Assembly (NCBI GenBank): GCA_032622095.1
Contig: CP136061.1
Span: 122,338,754-122,402,753, forward strand
Direction of reading: 5' to 3'
Origin: Siphonodentalium dalli
Taxonomy: Eukaryota; Mollusca; Scaphopoda; Gadilida; Siphonodentaliidae
DNA length: 64,000 nt
Position 1 is the first letter of the stretch. Each line of letters starts with the position of its first letter. The translations under genes were made by a program, and so were the position numbers. Shown here piece by piece: positions 1-11,363 of the stretch. The notes beneath the pieces were generated by a model. The model was given only the letters and a program-made list of their open reading frames with translations. It ran no database searches and was not told the origin of the DNA.

Positions 1-243
1 CTATGGGAGACCTGTTATCAGATTAAAATTCCACAGTTGAAGTTGGTGATGTTCATCCATTAGTCACCGTGATTATGCTTTTATCTTCTGCAAATTATGG
101 GATATAGAAACTGAACAGAAGGGGGAAAAGTAACTAAAACAATGTTAATTTGAAACTATAGATACTTCCCAGAAGATGAGGCCCAAGTAGAATGAGGTCT
201 CCAGAGGGTGAATTTAGTGATGCTAGCCCTATATTTCAAAGCT
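1..243 (-). mobile_element. Family F dual-hairpin MITE, truncated by window edge
   Basis: This is the spacer and part of the second hairpin of family F, a two-hairpin element described in full at 2999-3397. The spacer reads in the opposite orientation to that copy (GTTGAAGTTGGTGATGTTCA, then ATCTTCTGCAAATTA). It runs into the hairpin arm AATGAGGTCTCCAGAGGGTG at 191-210. The opposite hairpin arm is missing, so the copy is degraded at its right side and cut by the window on its left. Confidence 0.7.
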
Positions 244-575
244 ATAGCTTGCTTGCATTACATTTCGACCTTTTAATGACCTAAAGTTGGGGTTGTAATG
301 GGGACACCAAGTCTGGTCTCAGAACCAGATAAGAGTACAGAGGGTGAAGAGGTTATAAACATGAAGTAGTCCGCACTTGTTCTCCAATCCCAGTACCAAT
401 TTGTAGGCCATAATTATAAAAGGCTGTGTTCACTAGCAATTTGACCTGTGATAACAAAATAGTTGCTGATGTATAGCAACATGATTACCATTGATTCATT
501 TGTAAGTTTGTATGGCTGATATATAATCTCAATTAACAGCCATATAATGTTCAGGTCTCAAGCTGTACATATATA
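244..575. other. Anonymous stretch, no gene seen
   Basis: AT-rich sequence between two MITEs. No long open frame, recognisable repeat or RNA gene was seen. Confidence 0.5.
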
Positions 576-760
576 CAGTAATTCCCTATGGGTAATTTTT
601 CAGGATTTTGTCGGAAATATGGCTTGTAAATTGTCATTGAATGGAAAGCTCTCAGTGAGAGCTTTCCGATGAATGGCAACAAGCCATATTTCCAACTAAA
701 CCCTGAAAAATTACCCATAATTCTGCTGTGGTTAGGAGTCGATTATTTAGGGAATTACTG
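576..760. mobile_element. Family A palindromic MITE (Tc1/mariner-like)
   Basis: The whole element is an inverted repeat. It starts CAGTAATTCC and ends GGAATTACTG, flanked by TA on both sides. The arms meet at AGCTCTCAGTGAGAGCT near 650. The left arm has lost about 30 bases compared with the full 210-bp copies at 5647 and 11149. The TA target and CAGT terminus fit Tc1/mariner elements; no transposase is encoded. Confidence 0.8.
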
Positions 761-887
761 TAGCTCTGGGGTATTCATTTGTAACAGAACGAGAGAGAGA
801 AGTGCGGGAGTCGCACCGAAAGTTGGCAGCACCCGGAATCCCAAGCCAATCACCCTTCAATATTTACAGCGTGACCGCTACCCATTC

Positions 888-1115
888 TTAACCTTTTCAT
901 GATGGGAGCTACGCTGATGCAGCATTAAATACCCTGTGCCAGTACATTCTCCTATATATGCGAGTCTCCCATAGGGAGCCTCACATATTTAAGAGAATGC
1001 ACTGGCTTACAAGGTCAAGGAAAATATTGTCAGGCCAATGCATTCTCTTGCAATGCATTAATTAGCACAGGATCTTTAATACTGCACTAGCGTGGCTCAG
1101 TCATGAGAGAGTTAA
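888..1115 (-). mobile_element. Family C TTAA MITE
   Basis: TTAA-flanked element with inverted ends TTAACCTTTTCATGATGGG and CATGAGAGAGTTAA. It carries the shared hairpin core built on CATTCTCTTATATATGCGAG, twice, with a TTACAAGGTCAAGG spacer. Relative to the copy at 19645 it is reversed. The second hairpin has lost its middle. The TTAA target fits piggyBac or Kolobok. Confidence 0.75.
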
Positions 1116-2012
1116 GAAGAAAATTTCAGCCTGTTGATGTATAGGGTGATGGCTGTAATAAGTGGACAGGTCTGAGAGTCAGGTAAAGTACAGAGGGAGA
1201 AAGGTTATACTAATGGACATGGTGACCTCACTTAATTGACATTTATCCCATTACCTGTTCTATTACCCAATTAAATTGTTGTGAGACACTAGGCTGGGGT
1301 GCCCAACAGGGAGACAGCAAACAATCTTGCTCAAAGAATTTATTTTCAGGAATTGCATGCATATCCTATTTGGCAACATTTTCCATATATAAATTGCATG
1401 CTTATATATATTCCTGTTGGCTGAATTTATGTATTTATCAGTAACTAAATCAGTCTAAATGGAGAGTAAATCTTTCAATTTTAACATGGTACAGATATCA
1501 TGTTTTTTTAAATACCGGTAGAATTGGTTCGATTTGTTTTAAAAAAAATAATATTTGATTATTACATTCTTCCATTGGGCTGATTCTAAACTGTTAGTTT
1601 CAAACACTGAAATAAGTATACAATATACCTTTAAATATAAAGGTCTGTATTACGCAATAAAAAACCATAGGACTAGAGGAGAGGCTTTTCAGGTTTTTTA
1701 TTTTTTAAATTATAAAATTTTAGATATCGAAGAATATTGATGACAATTAAAGCTGTCAACAGCCTGTAATTTTGTGTCACATCTATGGAATATGTCATTT
1801 GCCTTTATATTATCAAACAAAACCCATCAAGTTTCAATTCTCTTTAAACATTTCAACATCAATGTTTTAACCATAAAAAAAATGTGATCAATTTAGTTGA
1901 TCAACTTATAAATAAAATACATATAAATTTAATTTTAATAAGTAACAACCTAGTTTGACCATCACTGTTTACATTGCTCCAATTAATTCCTTCATGTTGT
2001 TGAGAAGAACTG
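1116..2012. other. Anonymous AT-rich stretch
   Basis: No repeat family seen elsewhere in the window and no supported gene. The short open frame at 1555-1740 has low-complexity composition and no recognisable domain. Confidence 0.4.
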
Positions 2013-2465
2013 TTATAAAGGCCCATTTAATTTTCAAGTCACCGATTATTTTTTTTATAGTGCCTTGATATATGGTTTTAATAACAATCTATGACATAAA
2101 ATATGATTAAAATACTATAATTTATCACCATTTGGAACATCTGTGTCTCTGAAGGTGCCCATAGAGTAACAGAAAATAGCTCAAATCATAGAAACATTTC
2201 CCTGTCTCGCTCCCAGAATGCAACAGAATTCAAACTAAGATATAGAGTCCTTCCATTGAAAATAATATACTTTGTAGAAACTTGAGCACGAAATCACATC
2301 AGTACCTCAACAAAAACAACATGTTCACAGTTTATTACACTGGATGAGTTGATAATACAATGTTTTGGAGCTTCCTCTTTCAAATGATATATACATGTAT
2401 TTATAAATATGGAATATATTTTATATGATGTGATCTGGGGTTTCGAAAATTAAGTGGGCCTTTAA
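2013..2465. mobile_element. Family G TTAA element
   Basis: Inverted ends AAAGGCCCATTTAATTTTC and AAATTAAGTGGGCCTTTAA. It aligns along its length with the copy at 38620-39104, sharing landmarks such as CTTGATATATGGTTTTAATA and TTTTGGAGCTTCCTCTTTCA. The right flank is TTAA; the left one has decayed to TATA. No coding capacity. Its right TTAA is also the left TTAA of a family E fragment. Confidence 0.75.
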
Positions 2466-2509
2466 CCCTTTCAGTGCCAAGTCCGATTTTTGTATCAACC
2501 CATATTTCC
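2462..2509 (-). mobile_element. Family E TTAA MITE, terminal fragment
   Basis: The sequence from TTAACCCTTTCAGTGCCAAG through GATTTTTGTATCAACCCATA matches the reverse complement of the right end of the complete family E element at 19136-19384. Only this end is present. It shares its TTAA with the family G element to the left. Confidence 0.6.
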
Positions 2510-2998
2510 TTGATCATTTTTCAAATTTATTGATTATAATAATGTGATACATTGATGGAAAGAGCTCTTAGAGTTATAAAGTTACCTGTGTTTATATATC
2601 CTTGAACAGAAAAAAGAATTACGTCAGACATTGTTATCCCATCTCATTTCCGAGAATAGATCTAGAAAAATATAACTCCATTATATCACATCATCCAAAC
2701 ATAAAACTATGAAGAAAATTCACCAAAAAAAATGTAGCGAAAATAACAATAAAAACAAAGCGTTTGAATCTTGAAACATTAACACACTGGACGAAGCGAC
2801 GGGAATCCTACTCCGGTCTGATCAAACAAGCCAATGTGTATGCACAAACACACAGACGCATGTAATCAAACATTCAAATTTCAATGATGGACTTTAGATC
2901 AGATGGGGTTCAAGTTTGAGAATCAAGCAAAGGTCACAAATATTCAGAAATAAAAGTTAAGTGCCCAGTAATTTGGTTAGACTACAGACACATGCAAC

Positions 2999-3397
2999 CA
3001 ATCCTGGAGATAGTGTGTCTGTCATTTGCAGAATGAGGTCCCCAGAGGTTGAATTTAGTGGGTTAGCATCACTAAATTCACCCTCTGGGGACCTCTTTCT
3101 GCTTTATAATCGGCCTCATCGTCTGGGAAGTATGTATAGTCTCAAGCTAACATAGTTTTTAGTTACTTTTTTCCTTCTCTGTTTTGTTTCTATATCCCCT
3201 AATTTGCAGAAAATAAAATGCATAATCGAGGTGACTATTAAAAGTGTGAACATCACCAACTTCAACTGGGGAATTTACTGGGGATGTTCACAGAGGGTGA
3301 ATTTGGTGATGCTAGCCAACCTTGCGGGATAGCGTTTCTAAATTCACCCTCTGAGGACCTCATTCTGCAAATGACAGACACATTATTTGCAGGCTTG
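2999..3397 (+). mobile_element. Family F dual-hairpin element with 8-bp TSD
   Basis: The direct repeat CATGCAAC lies at 2991-2998 and again at 3398-3405, a perfect 8-bp target duplication. The ends are CAATCCTGGAGATAGTG and a degraded inverse ending in GCAGGCTTG. Inside are two hairpins, each made of AATGAGGTCCCCAGAGG-type arms, separated by about 170 bp of unique spacer containing ATAATCGAGGTGACTATT. The 8-bp duplication fits hAT. There is no open frame of note, so it is non-autonomous. Confidence 0.85.
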
Positions 3398-3405
3398 CAT
3401 GCAAC

Positions 3406-4091
3406 TCTGGTTATATGATCCAGCCATAATGCTATGATGTTGGTTTATCCTGCTGAAAATATAATCTTATTTTGTTCCATGTCACCCAAAATGTGATGAG
3501 AACCGTCTTTCTTTACCTTTTGAACCCAGGCCGCATAATTTGATCACTCATTGTGGGATGTGGGATGGGGTTGAGAGATGCCCAGACCTGAGGACTACCC
3601 CTCAGTCAACAGGCTTGGCCAAAAAAAAAATTTGTCTAATCTTGTTCATTATCATTTGAAACATAATGAAAAACTTTTTCTCAAATTTTTGCATTGAAGT
3701 GTGCATGCGGTGAAAAAATTCAGATGTATTGGCCGGGCCTAGCCTAGTCTTGCCACCACCCCTCCTTCCACCTCGACCCCTGAATGATCTAGGTCTACTG
3801 TTAAAACCAAAACTGGTGATAACAATGTTTTCCTACACATACTAAATAATAATAAACAAGATATCACAAAATATTTTAGTCATGGTTGGGAAGATACTTA
3901 GGGCAGGGAGGGGGTGGGAGTAGATGGGGTGGAAGGGGGTGGGGGTAAAGATATTGTGGTACACTGGTATCTATTACAGCAAAGCAATGCTTCAAAAACA
4001 TTTGCTCTTCAGAACCTGGATTAAGTACAAGGGAGACTCAAATGATAAGTTAAATTTACACACAGAAGACATGAGATTCTATTACAGGGAC
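3406..4091. other. Anonymous stretch
   Basis: No recognisable gene or repeat. A G-rich run lies near 3900-3950. Short open frames here have no domain signature. Confidence 0.4.
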
Positions 4092-4543
4092 CAGCCTGCA
4101 GATTACACTGGTGTAAATATGGTTTGGAGTGACATCTAGTGGATGCTGGAGGAATATATAGGAGAGAATAAAATAGACACTGGGCCCTGATTGGTCAATA
4201 GCCAAGTGTGTTTTTAGCATAAAAAATACATCACACCTATAGCCATTGGCACAGGACTTTAATAACCCTTTGTAGTGAAGTTTGAATTTTGTTGTGTGGT
4301 CTAAACTATGACATTATTTTTTAGTGCGGTTCTGACACTAGTTACGAAAACACAAGGTTTAAAGGCGAATTCCCTGCTAGATGGACATGATTTTTTGCAT
4401 AAAAAGTTTCTGCAAAGGTCAATCTTTCAGATTTAAAGAAAATTTTGGATCTAGGATTTATATTGTAAACAGTATAAGCTATAAAAACGCTTGAACTGAG
4501 GCCTATGGAAAACATTTACACCAGTGTAACCTACAGGTTTCAA
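4092..4543. repeat. Pair of inverted repeats, possible degenerate TIR element
   Basis: CTGCAGATTACACTGGTGTA near 4096 is answered in inverted form by TTTACACCAGTGTAACCTAC near 4515, about 27 bp each. The roughly 450 bp between them carry no gene. No target duplication was found, so this may be an old element or chance. Confidence 0.35.
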
Positions 4544-4954
4544 ATTGGGAGGTCATTTCTCTTTGTATGATTATTAGGGAGAAGTGGACTTTTATCAGGA
4601 AGAAGTGATAAAGGCTGAAGTTTTATAGAGAAAATATCTCCCAAGTCGCCCTCTAGGCCCAGGTAACTGATTCTATGCAATTTCGCTATAATCACTTTGC
4701 CCTTATGAAAAGTAAACCAAGTTGGTCATGCTGTGTGGATTATGTCCATGAAAAACATAAAACAATATATATCAGTACAGATTATACCCATACAGAAAAG
4801 ATGTATATCAGTCAAGGATTAAGAAGGATTAAAGTGGTATTTGCTGATCATAAGAGGATTTTGCACTGCCTAATAACATTTATCAGATCATGTTAAGGTA
4901 TAATAACAGAACTTATAGTCTTTATGGCTTCTTAATTTCACTTATCTGTATATC

Positions 4955-5440
4955 TAAAAGAGTAGGATCTGTCTGTCCATCTGTCTGTCTGTCTGTCTGG
5001 ATTTTTCTCCCAGACTGATGGTCTGATTTCAACCAAATGTGGTGTGGTAACTCGTGGTACCCTGGCGGAGGTTATACCGGCATTAGTTTTTCAATTTTTT
5101 TATTTAAAATATGCTCACTATGGGACAATTTCAGAATCAAATAAGTCCAATATGAACCTATTTGTGTTTTCACTGTGGCCTGTGCCATCCAACGGAATAA
5201 CGGATATAAGTCTGCTAGGGGATTATTCCAGAATCAAATAAGTCCAATATGAACCAATGCCAATATTTAGGTCCATAGGAACCTATTTGCACAATGATAT
5301 ATTGAAGTAGAATAATCAATATCTATATATATAAAAGAGTAGCTAGGATCCGTCTGTTATGAGTTCTAAGAGCACACAGGGGCCGCAGGTCCCTTTGTGC
5401 AGGGGCCACAGGACCCTCCGATGCTGAATAAAGGCTCCCA
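4955..5440 (+). repeat. Interspersed repeat with GTCT microsatellite (family Q)
   Basis: Begins with AAAAGAGTAGGATCTGTCTG, followed by a GTCT run and a block ending GGTAACTCGTGGTACCCTGG. It continues with ATTTCAGAATCAAATAAGTC and ends near AATAAAGGCTCCCAAA. The same order of blocks recurs at 36885-37400, so this is a dispersed repeat. Part of it (ATATATAAAAGAGTAG) restarts at about 5322. A Helitron-like origin is possible but not shown. Confidence 0.5.
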
Positions 5441-5646
5441 AATAAAAGAGAAGGGAAAAGCGACTTCTCTTAATAAAGTAACTGATCGAAAGCTGATGCG
5501 AAGTGGAGTCCTACAACAGTATTATAAATATGAAGTTCCTGTGCTCAAAGTGTAAATATAAGCAGTTAATGTTTTTTTTTTGTCATTTGATAAATGTCTT
5601 GTTCCCCATGTAGGAGAAAATTTAATTACGAAACATGGTATAGATA

Positions 5647-5862
5647 CAGTAATAATGCCCTAAATAATCGACTCCTTAACCACAGCAGAATTATGGGAAA
5701 TTTTTCAGGATTTAGTCGGAAATATGGCTCGTTGCCATTCATCGGAAAGCTATCACTGAGAGCTTTCCGATGAATGGCAACAAGTCATATTTCCGACTAA
5801 ATCCTGAAAAGTTACCCATAATTCTGCTGTGGTTAAGGAGTCGACTATTTAGGGCATTACTG
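5647..5862. mobile_element. Family A palindromic MITE (Tc1/mariner-like)
   Basis: Complete copy flanked by TA: starts CAGTAATAATGCCC, ends GGGCATTACTG. The two roughly 100-bp arms are nearly perfect inverse copies and meet at AGCTATCACTGAGAGCT. It could fold into one long hairpin and is therefore a possible small-RNA source. No coding capacity. Confidence 0.85.
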
Positions 5863-5864
5863 TA

Positions 5865-6418
5865 ACAGATTTGTCAAGTTTTGTCACTAGTGCACTACTA
5901 TAAATAACAATTTTCAAGGTTTGTTACTCCATTTTTTATCAATGTTTAATCCACATGTCGAATAATTTAATTCCCAAAAGCATGTGCCAGTGATGTGTAA
6001 TAACAGAGATTACATGATTTACATCAGAACATAAACAGATTGAGCCTCATTTCTCCAAGCTTCTTTAGCACTTGTTCACTTTGGGGCGTTCTGTTCCCAT
6101 CCTAAGTAAATTTCAATCACATACATAAGATAGGTAACCTTCCGATGTCTTGATCTTTTGGACTTCAATGACTGCTACAAATTTGACTGCCATTTGGTTC
6201 AACAAAGTTTTAAAAACAATGGTAATAGGCAAGTAACAAAGATGTCAAACCAAAGATACATAGAAAATACCCCACTACCCACCTCATCCTCGCAACAAGA
6301 TCAGTAAATAAATGGCACAAGGATTAGGTCGCTATAGGTGACTGGAATAGTTAGGTGGGGGAGGGGTATCCACCCATGAAGTTCAATCTACACCATTTCC
6401 TACACTTGAACTAAATGC
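5865..6418. other. Anonymous stretch
   Basis: No gene or recognised repeat between a family A and a family J element. Confidence 0.4.
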
Positions 6419-7059
6419 TTAAAGGGGTACTGTACACAGAGATAGGCAATTTTTTATAATACTCCAATTGACATAACTTTCAAGTTAGATTGTGTTCGTG
6501 TTATATGAGTTTCGTATAAACCTAATTTAGCGACGAAAATATTGATCTTGGAATTAAAAATATTACGATTTCAAACTACGCGCCATGTTTTTTACCTTCA
6601 CCGGAGAAGACGCAGGTTGCAGGATGAACCGGAAGTTCAATTGATGCCTGCAATCTCTTCCATCGAACAATCTCACCCCCTATAAAAATACTTGAAGCTT
6701 TATGAATCTTGTTTCTTCTCTTTTTTTTCCAAATTGGTTATAGCGGGACTTCCTTTTGCATGTAACATGTTTTGTTCGCAACTCAATAATGTTCGTCGTA
6801 AACGGCCGTCGATAAAAGACACCCAACATGTGAGATTTCAAGAACGGTAACTCGTAATGGCATAATTCGCCATTTTATGACTCCAGCCATAAATTCATTT
6901 ATATTAAATAATTCAATTTGACTTTTATGATAGCCTGTTAACTGGAACGTTTTCAGTAGACATCGTCTACTCAAAAACGTTATTTTAAAATATAATATTG
7001 ATATTAGATCGCAATTGTTACCGGGGATTTATTGAAATTGGAGTACAGTACCCCTTTAA
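6419..7059. mobile_element. Family J TTAA element, copy 1
   Basis: TTAA-flanked, with inverted ends AAAGGGGTACTGTAC and GTACAGTACCCCTTT. The right half aligns with the copy at 24864-25464 (ATTTTATGACTCCAGCCATA here, with the same downstream order). No transposase. Mobility is shown by the second copy, which has an empty counterpart at 55823. Confidence 0.8.
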
Positions 7060-7340
7060 GAATAATAAAATCAAGACCAACTGTTTTATATGCAAACTTA
7101 CAACTTTTAATCTTTTAAGTTGGAAATTACGAACAAAATAGAACACCTCCATATTTCTGACCTGAAAATTTCTAAGTTTGCATGAAATTTCAACCAAAAA
7201 CACATGCATGTTTGAATAATTTAATATTTATGAGTTGCACCCCAGATTTTCCAAGTTTGGAAAAATTTCGTGAAAAAAATTAGGTTATATTGGGAGGGGA
7301 AAGAAGACATCACCTCCCCACACAGATCACACATGCACTC

Positions 7341-7555
7341 ACCCAACAGAACGGCCCTGTGCCAATGCATTCTCTTATATATGCGAGTCGACCATAGGTC
7401 GCCTCGCATATATAAGAGAATGCATTGGCTTAACACATTAAAAATTATAAAATTGTTAAATTTTTTTAGGCCAATGCATTCTCTTATATATGCGAGGCGA
7501 CCTATGGTCGACTCGCATATATAAGAGAATGCATTGGCACAGGGCATAACTGTAA
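7341..7555 (+). mobile_element. Family B TTAA MITE, both ends truncated
   Basis: Both hairpins of family B are present, each based on CATTCTCTTATATATGCGAG and its inverse. The left terminus begins only at ACCCAACAG, and the right end stops shortly after GGCACAGGGCATAACTGTAA. The AT-rich spacer is also shortened. The TTAA ends are lost. Confidence 0.75.
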
Positions 7556-7835
7556 TGGGGTGATAGGAAGACAGTCAGTCATGACTATATCGCCCCTAGC
7601 AATATACATGTATAGTCTATCAATATTATATTTATTTGTAATTGTACTTTCCATGTGTGTATATTGTAAATAAAATTATCCTATCCTATCCTATCACCCC
7701 TGTCGCCAATAAAAATAATCGATTCATTCCACTATTACATGAATGTTTAATATTGTTTTACTTGTTTATTGCCCCGGCCATAGGGAATATGACACCATTG
7801 TTATTACCATACTACAACAAGGAGGCAACCTTATT

Positions 7836-8168
7836 TATCACATAATTTGGCCATAAAAGCAGTTTCATAATTATCAGTAATAGACACGTTTAATATCAGC
7901 GCGTGCGATGACGTCACGGCGTTCTTCAGATAACTTGCGATCGCTGTAGTTTATGATTGCTGTTTTCGATGAATATTTCGCGTTGCTTCGGGTTTATTTG
8001 ATCATGTGATAAAAGGTATCTCACACTCGTCCTATTTTATACGTAATTTATCAACCTCGTCCTCTAAATTCTATTTGAGCCTCGGTAATCCTCGGCTCAA
8101 ATCGAATTTAGTGAACTCGGTTGATAAATTCCGTATTAAATAGGAACTCATGTGAGATCCTCTATATA
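7836..8168 (+). repeat. Dispersed hairpin-bearing repeat, family H copy 1
   Basis: About 333 bp closely matching 61790-62122. The first half is GC-richer (GATGACGTCACGGCGTTCTT). The second half, about 8014-8161, is an inverted repeat with arms of about 65 bp meeting at GAGCCTCGGTAATCCTCGGC. No open frame and no obvious target duplication. The element class is unknown. Confidence 0.65.
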
Positions 8169-8710
8169 TGTTGCAATGAATCTGTGCATATCAGCATCAT
8201 CATATTGATAATATTCATCACCCCCTCCCCAATTCGAGGTACAGGTTCTTGTATCAGACATAAGTGGAGCAAGGTAAATTAATTGCCACCAAAGTCTCGT
8301 CATGTTATACTAGTTAGCACCAGGGGCTTATTGTCTTTAACAGGTATTATCCCAATCCAAAAAGACCTGATTGTTCCCAATTTTAGCCTAACAATTTCCA
8401 ATCACATTCTTCCAGTTTCATCTAGTGTCAACTATTTGTTCATTAATGAGTCATTGCCTTAATTTAACTAGCAAACGTATGCCCACAAAGCTTTTCCAAA
8501 TGTAAAACAAACAGCCTATAATACAAAATAACAACACCACAAAAGTGAAGTCTGTCAAACTATATAAAGGCCCCAAGGTACAATTGTAATCTGAAGTTAA
8601 TATATGTAGGGGTATAGATAAATATAATCTAAATTAGTTTGGGCACAAATGACAAGTGATTGTTCTATGGAAATTTTCAACTGTCTGATAGGTCATGTTT
8701 AGTTCCATTC

Positions 8711-9110
8711 TTAACCCTTTACCCAACAGAAGGGCCCTGTGCCAATGCATTCTCTTATATATGCGAGTCGACCATAGGTCGCCTTGCATATATAAGAGAA
8801 TGCATTGGCTTAACACATTAAAAATTATAAAATTGTTAAAGAATGTAAGAAAAAATGGTAAAAAGTGTTAAAAAATGATTTTTTTTAAGCCAATGCATTC
8901 TCTTATATATGCGAGGCGACCTATGGTCGACTCGCATATATAAGAGAATGCATTGGCACAGGGCATAACTGTAACCATCACAATGTGGTCAAGGAGCCGG
9001 TTCCAATGATATCCATATTTGTATGGTTCTATTGAGACAGACCGAAGATATTTTAGGCTGTTGAAGCTTTATTTGGCCGGTTTTGGCCGGTTTATTGGGT
9101 AAAGGGTTAA
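8711..9110 (+). mobile_element. Family B TTAA dual-hairpin MITE, complete
   Basis: TTAA at both ends, then TTAACCCTTTACCCAACAG on the left and TTGGGTAAAGGGTTAA on the right. Two near-perfect hairpins of about 60 bp are separated by an A/T-rich spacer (AAAATTATAAAATTGTTAAA). A longer right arm holds the direct repeat GGCCGGTTTTGGCCGG. The TTAA target and CCCTTT ends fit a piggyBac-like MITE; Kolobok also uses TTAA. No protein encoded. Confidence 0.88.
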
Positions 9111-9320
9111 TGACTCGGCCATTTCCGCTTCACTGAGGAAATACCTCTTCCATAAATAGAAACCATATTCACGCAATGCTACAATATAAGGCCTTAAATT
9201 GGTAATACGGCGATGATGACCTTGACCTGTTGACACATAGATGTGAATGGAGCAGATTATTTTCAGGGTTTGGCAGTACAAGACTTGATCATGCATTAAA
9301 TAGTGATAAATAGTAATAAA

Positions 9321-9574
9321 CAAGCCTTTATATAGTGTGTCTGTCATTTGCAGAATGAGGTCCCCAGAGGGTGAATTTAGTGATGCTACCCTGCATAGCG
9401 GGCTAGCATCACAAAATTCACCCTCTGGGAACCTCATTCTGCTGAGGTGTAAGCAGAATGAGGTCCCCAGAGGGTGAATTTGGTGATGCTAGCCCGCTAT
9501 GCGGGGTAGCATCACTAAATTCACCCTCTGGGGACCTCATTCTGCAAATGACAGGCATGCTATTTCAAGGCTTG
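9321..9574 (+). mobile_element. Family F dual-hairpin element, spacer deleted, 8-bp TSD
   Basis: Flanks GTAATAAA (9313-9320) and GTAATAAT (9575-9582) make an 8-bp duplication with one mismatch. The ends are CAAGCC and GGCTTG. The two hairpins lie almost back to back, separated by only about 10 bp around TGAGGTGTAAG, where other copies have about 170 bp of spacer. Confidence 0.82.
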
Positions 9575-9582
9575 GTAATAAT

Positions 9583-10570
9583 TAGTTCAAGTTTAACAGA
9601 CGAGTCTCCGAACCAAACAACGTATTTTCCAGTAGTACGTACATGCGATTGTGATTGAAATAGAACGGCAGATATGGTTTCTATTTATGGAAGAGGTTAT
9701 TTCCTCAGCCAAGTGGCCCAGAGTAATTGAGAATGTAGTAGTTCAAGTTGTCCGATAGGAATATCGTAGATGGTGTAACCTTAGTATGAATATACTCAAT
9801 TGAATTTTTTTAACTGCTGCAACAATGAGCATTTGTGTAAATATGATTGATTATTTAGTATGTTAATAGCTTGACCATCATTGACAACATGGAACTTGTG
9901 CTCTTGTTGATATGGGATTGCTATTGTGGAGTTCACGTGCCCTATATATCTTTTATATCTCACCTTGGCGTATAAGGTTATTATTAATGCGCAGATGGCC
10001 TTAAAATTAATTCAACCCTTCACCTTGCATTTTTTTCCAATTGAAGGGGCCCCAGACCCATTCTCAAATAACTGCCATAATCCCTGCTTGTCCAGTAAGA
10101 CACTGCAGCCATTTAAAATTTCAAACACATCACATTGCTAAGGTGACCTAACAAGGACCAGATCAGAACAAGCTATTACCTCCAAATCCCAAGTGAATGA
10201 GTGAGTACATGATGTCAAGAAGATGATAGCATTTATAAAGTAAAATTCATCAAAATAGCTGTTACATTGGTCTATTTACACCTCTGCCACCAGCCTTCTC
10301 ATTCAATAGACTTGTATTGTTCCTGGATCACGAGAGAGTTGAGGTGAAATCCCTTTATAAATATGACGATGAATACCAGACAAACCTAACTGACACCAAC
10401 ATTATTTTAGCAAATCCCTATGAAAATACCACGTTTTGAGCCAAATGAATGTCCTAAATTCTTTTAGGTAGTTAACGCTGGCAAATACACAAGTTCACAA
10501 ACAACCGAATCTATGCCCCCTGACAATGGGTTAAAATAAATCTGGATTTGTATGGTCAATTTGAAGTTGC
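9583..10570. other. Anonymous stretch
   Basis: No recognisable gene. The 71-codon frame near 9926 lacks domain signals and is probably chance. Confidence 0.4.
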
Positions 10571-10843
10571 TCAGTTGAAGTTGGTGATGTTCACCCATTA
10601 TATTCACCTTGATTTTGCATTTTATCTTCTGCAAATTAGGGGATATAGAAACTGAACGTAAGGGGGGAAGTAACTAAAAACAATGTTAATTTGTGACTAT
10701 AGATGCTTCCCAGAAGATGAGACCGAAGAAAATGAGGTCCCCAGATAGTGAATTTAGTGATGCTAGCCCACTGTGCGGCGTACAGTGTCACTGAATTCAC
10801 CTTCTGGGGACCTCATTCTGCAGACACACTATTTCAATGCTTG
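10571..10843 (-). mobile_element. Family F element, one hairpin missing
   Basis: Spacer (GAAGTTGGTGATGTTCACCC) followed by one hairpin and the terminal sequence ACACACTATTTCAATGCTTG. The other hairpin and terminus are absent. Non-autonomous remnant. Confidence 0.7.
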
Positions 10844-11148
10844 CGAGGGCTCCATCTGAGCTCCCCCTTGTCCATGGTCAGCAACTGTAATAATGCATGT
10901 GTTTATTTTTGGAAAGTCCCTGCTTTCCCGATATTGCAGAAACCTTGAATAATGTGGAATAATCTAGAATATTCTTCATCTATTCAAGCCAGATATTCCT
11001 GGTGTTGAATTATTCCAGGTACACAGTACGAATAAACGGTGAGTTTGTCTGGGAATGTCAGGAACAGTTCAACGTTCTTACTTCAGTCTGTCTCCAAAAT
11101 TCTTCCAGTCAGGCTCATTGTCTTTTTGCCTTGGCAGGGGGCCTATTA

Positions 11149-11361
11149 CAGTAATGCCCTAAGTAATCGACCTCTTAACCAAAGCAGAATTATGGGTAAC
11201 TTTTCAGGATTTAGTCGGAAATATGGCTTGTTGCCATTCATCGGAAAGCTCTCGGGGAGAGCTTTCCGATGAATGGCAACAAGCCATATTTCCGACTAAA
11301 TCCTGAAAAGTTAACCATAATTCTGCTTTGGTTAAGAGGTCGATTACTTCGGGCATTACTG
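11149..11361. mobile_element. Family A palindromic MITE (Tc1/mariner-like)
   Basis: Complete and nearly perfect inverted repeat flanked by TA, CAGTAATGCCC to GGGCATTACTG, centred on AGCTCTCGGGGAGAGCT. This copy and 32594-32807 share the variant CGACCTCTTAACC, forming a subfamily distinct from the CGACTCCTTAACC copies. Confidence 0.87.
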
Positions 11362-11363
11362 TA

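Noticed and set aside
7221-9437. Open frames repeating CILLYMRG-type peptides at several loci
   Set aside because: They are translations of the MITE hairpin arms (CATTCTCTTATATATGCGAG), not proteins.
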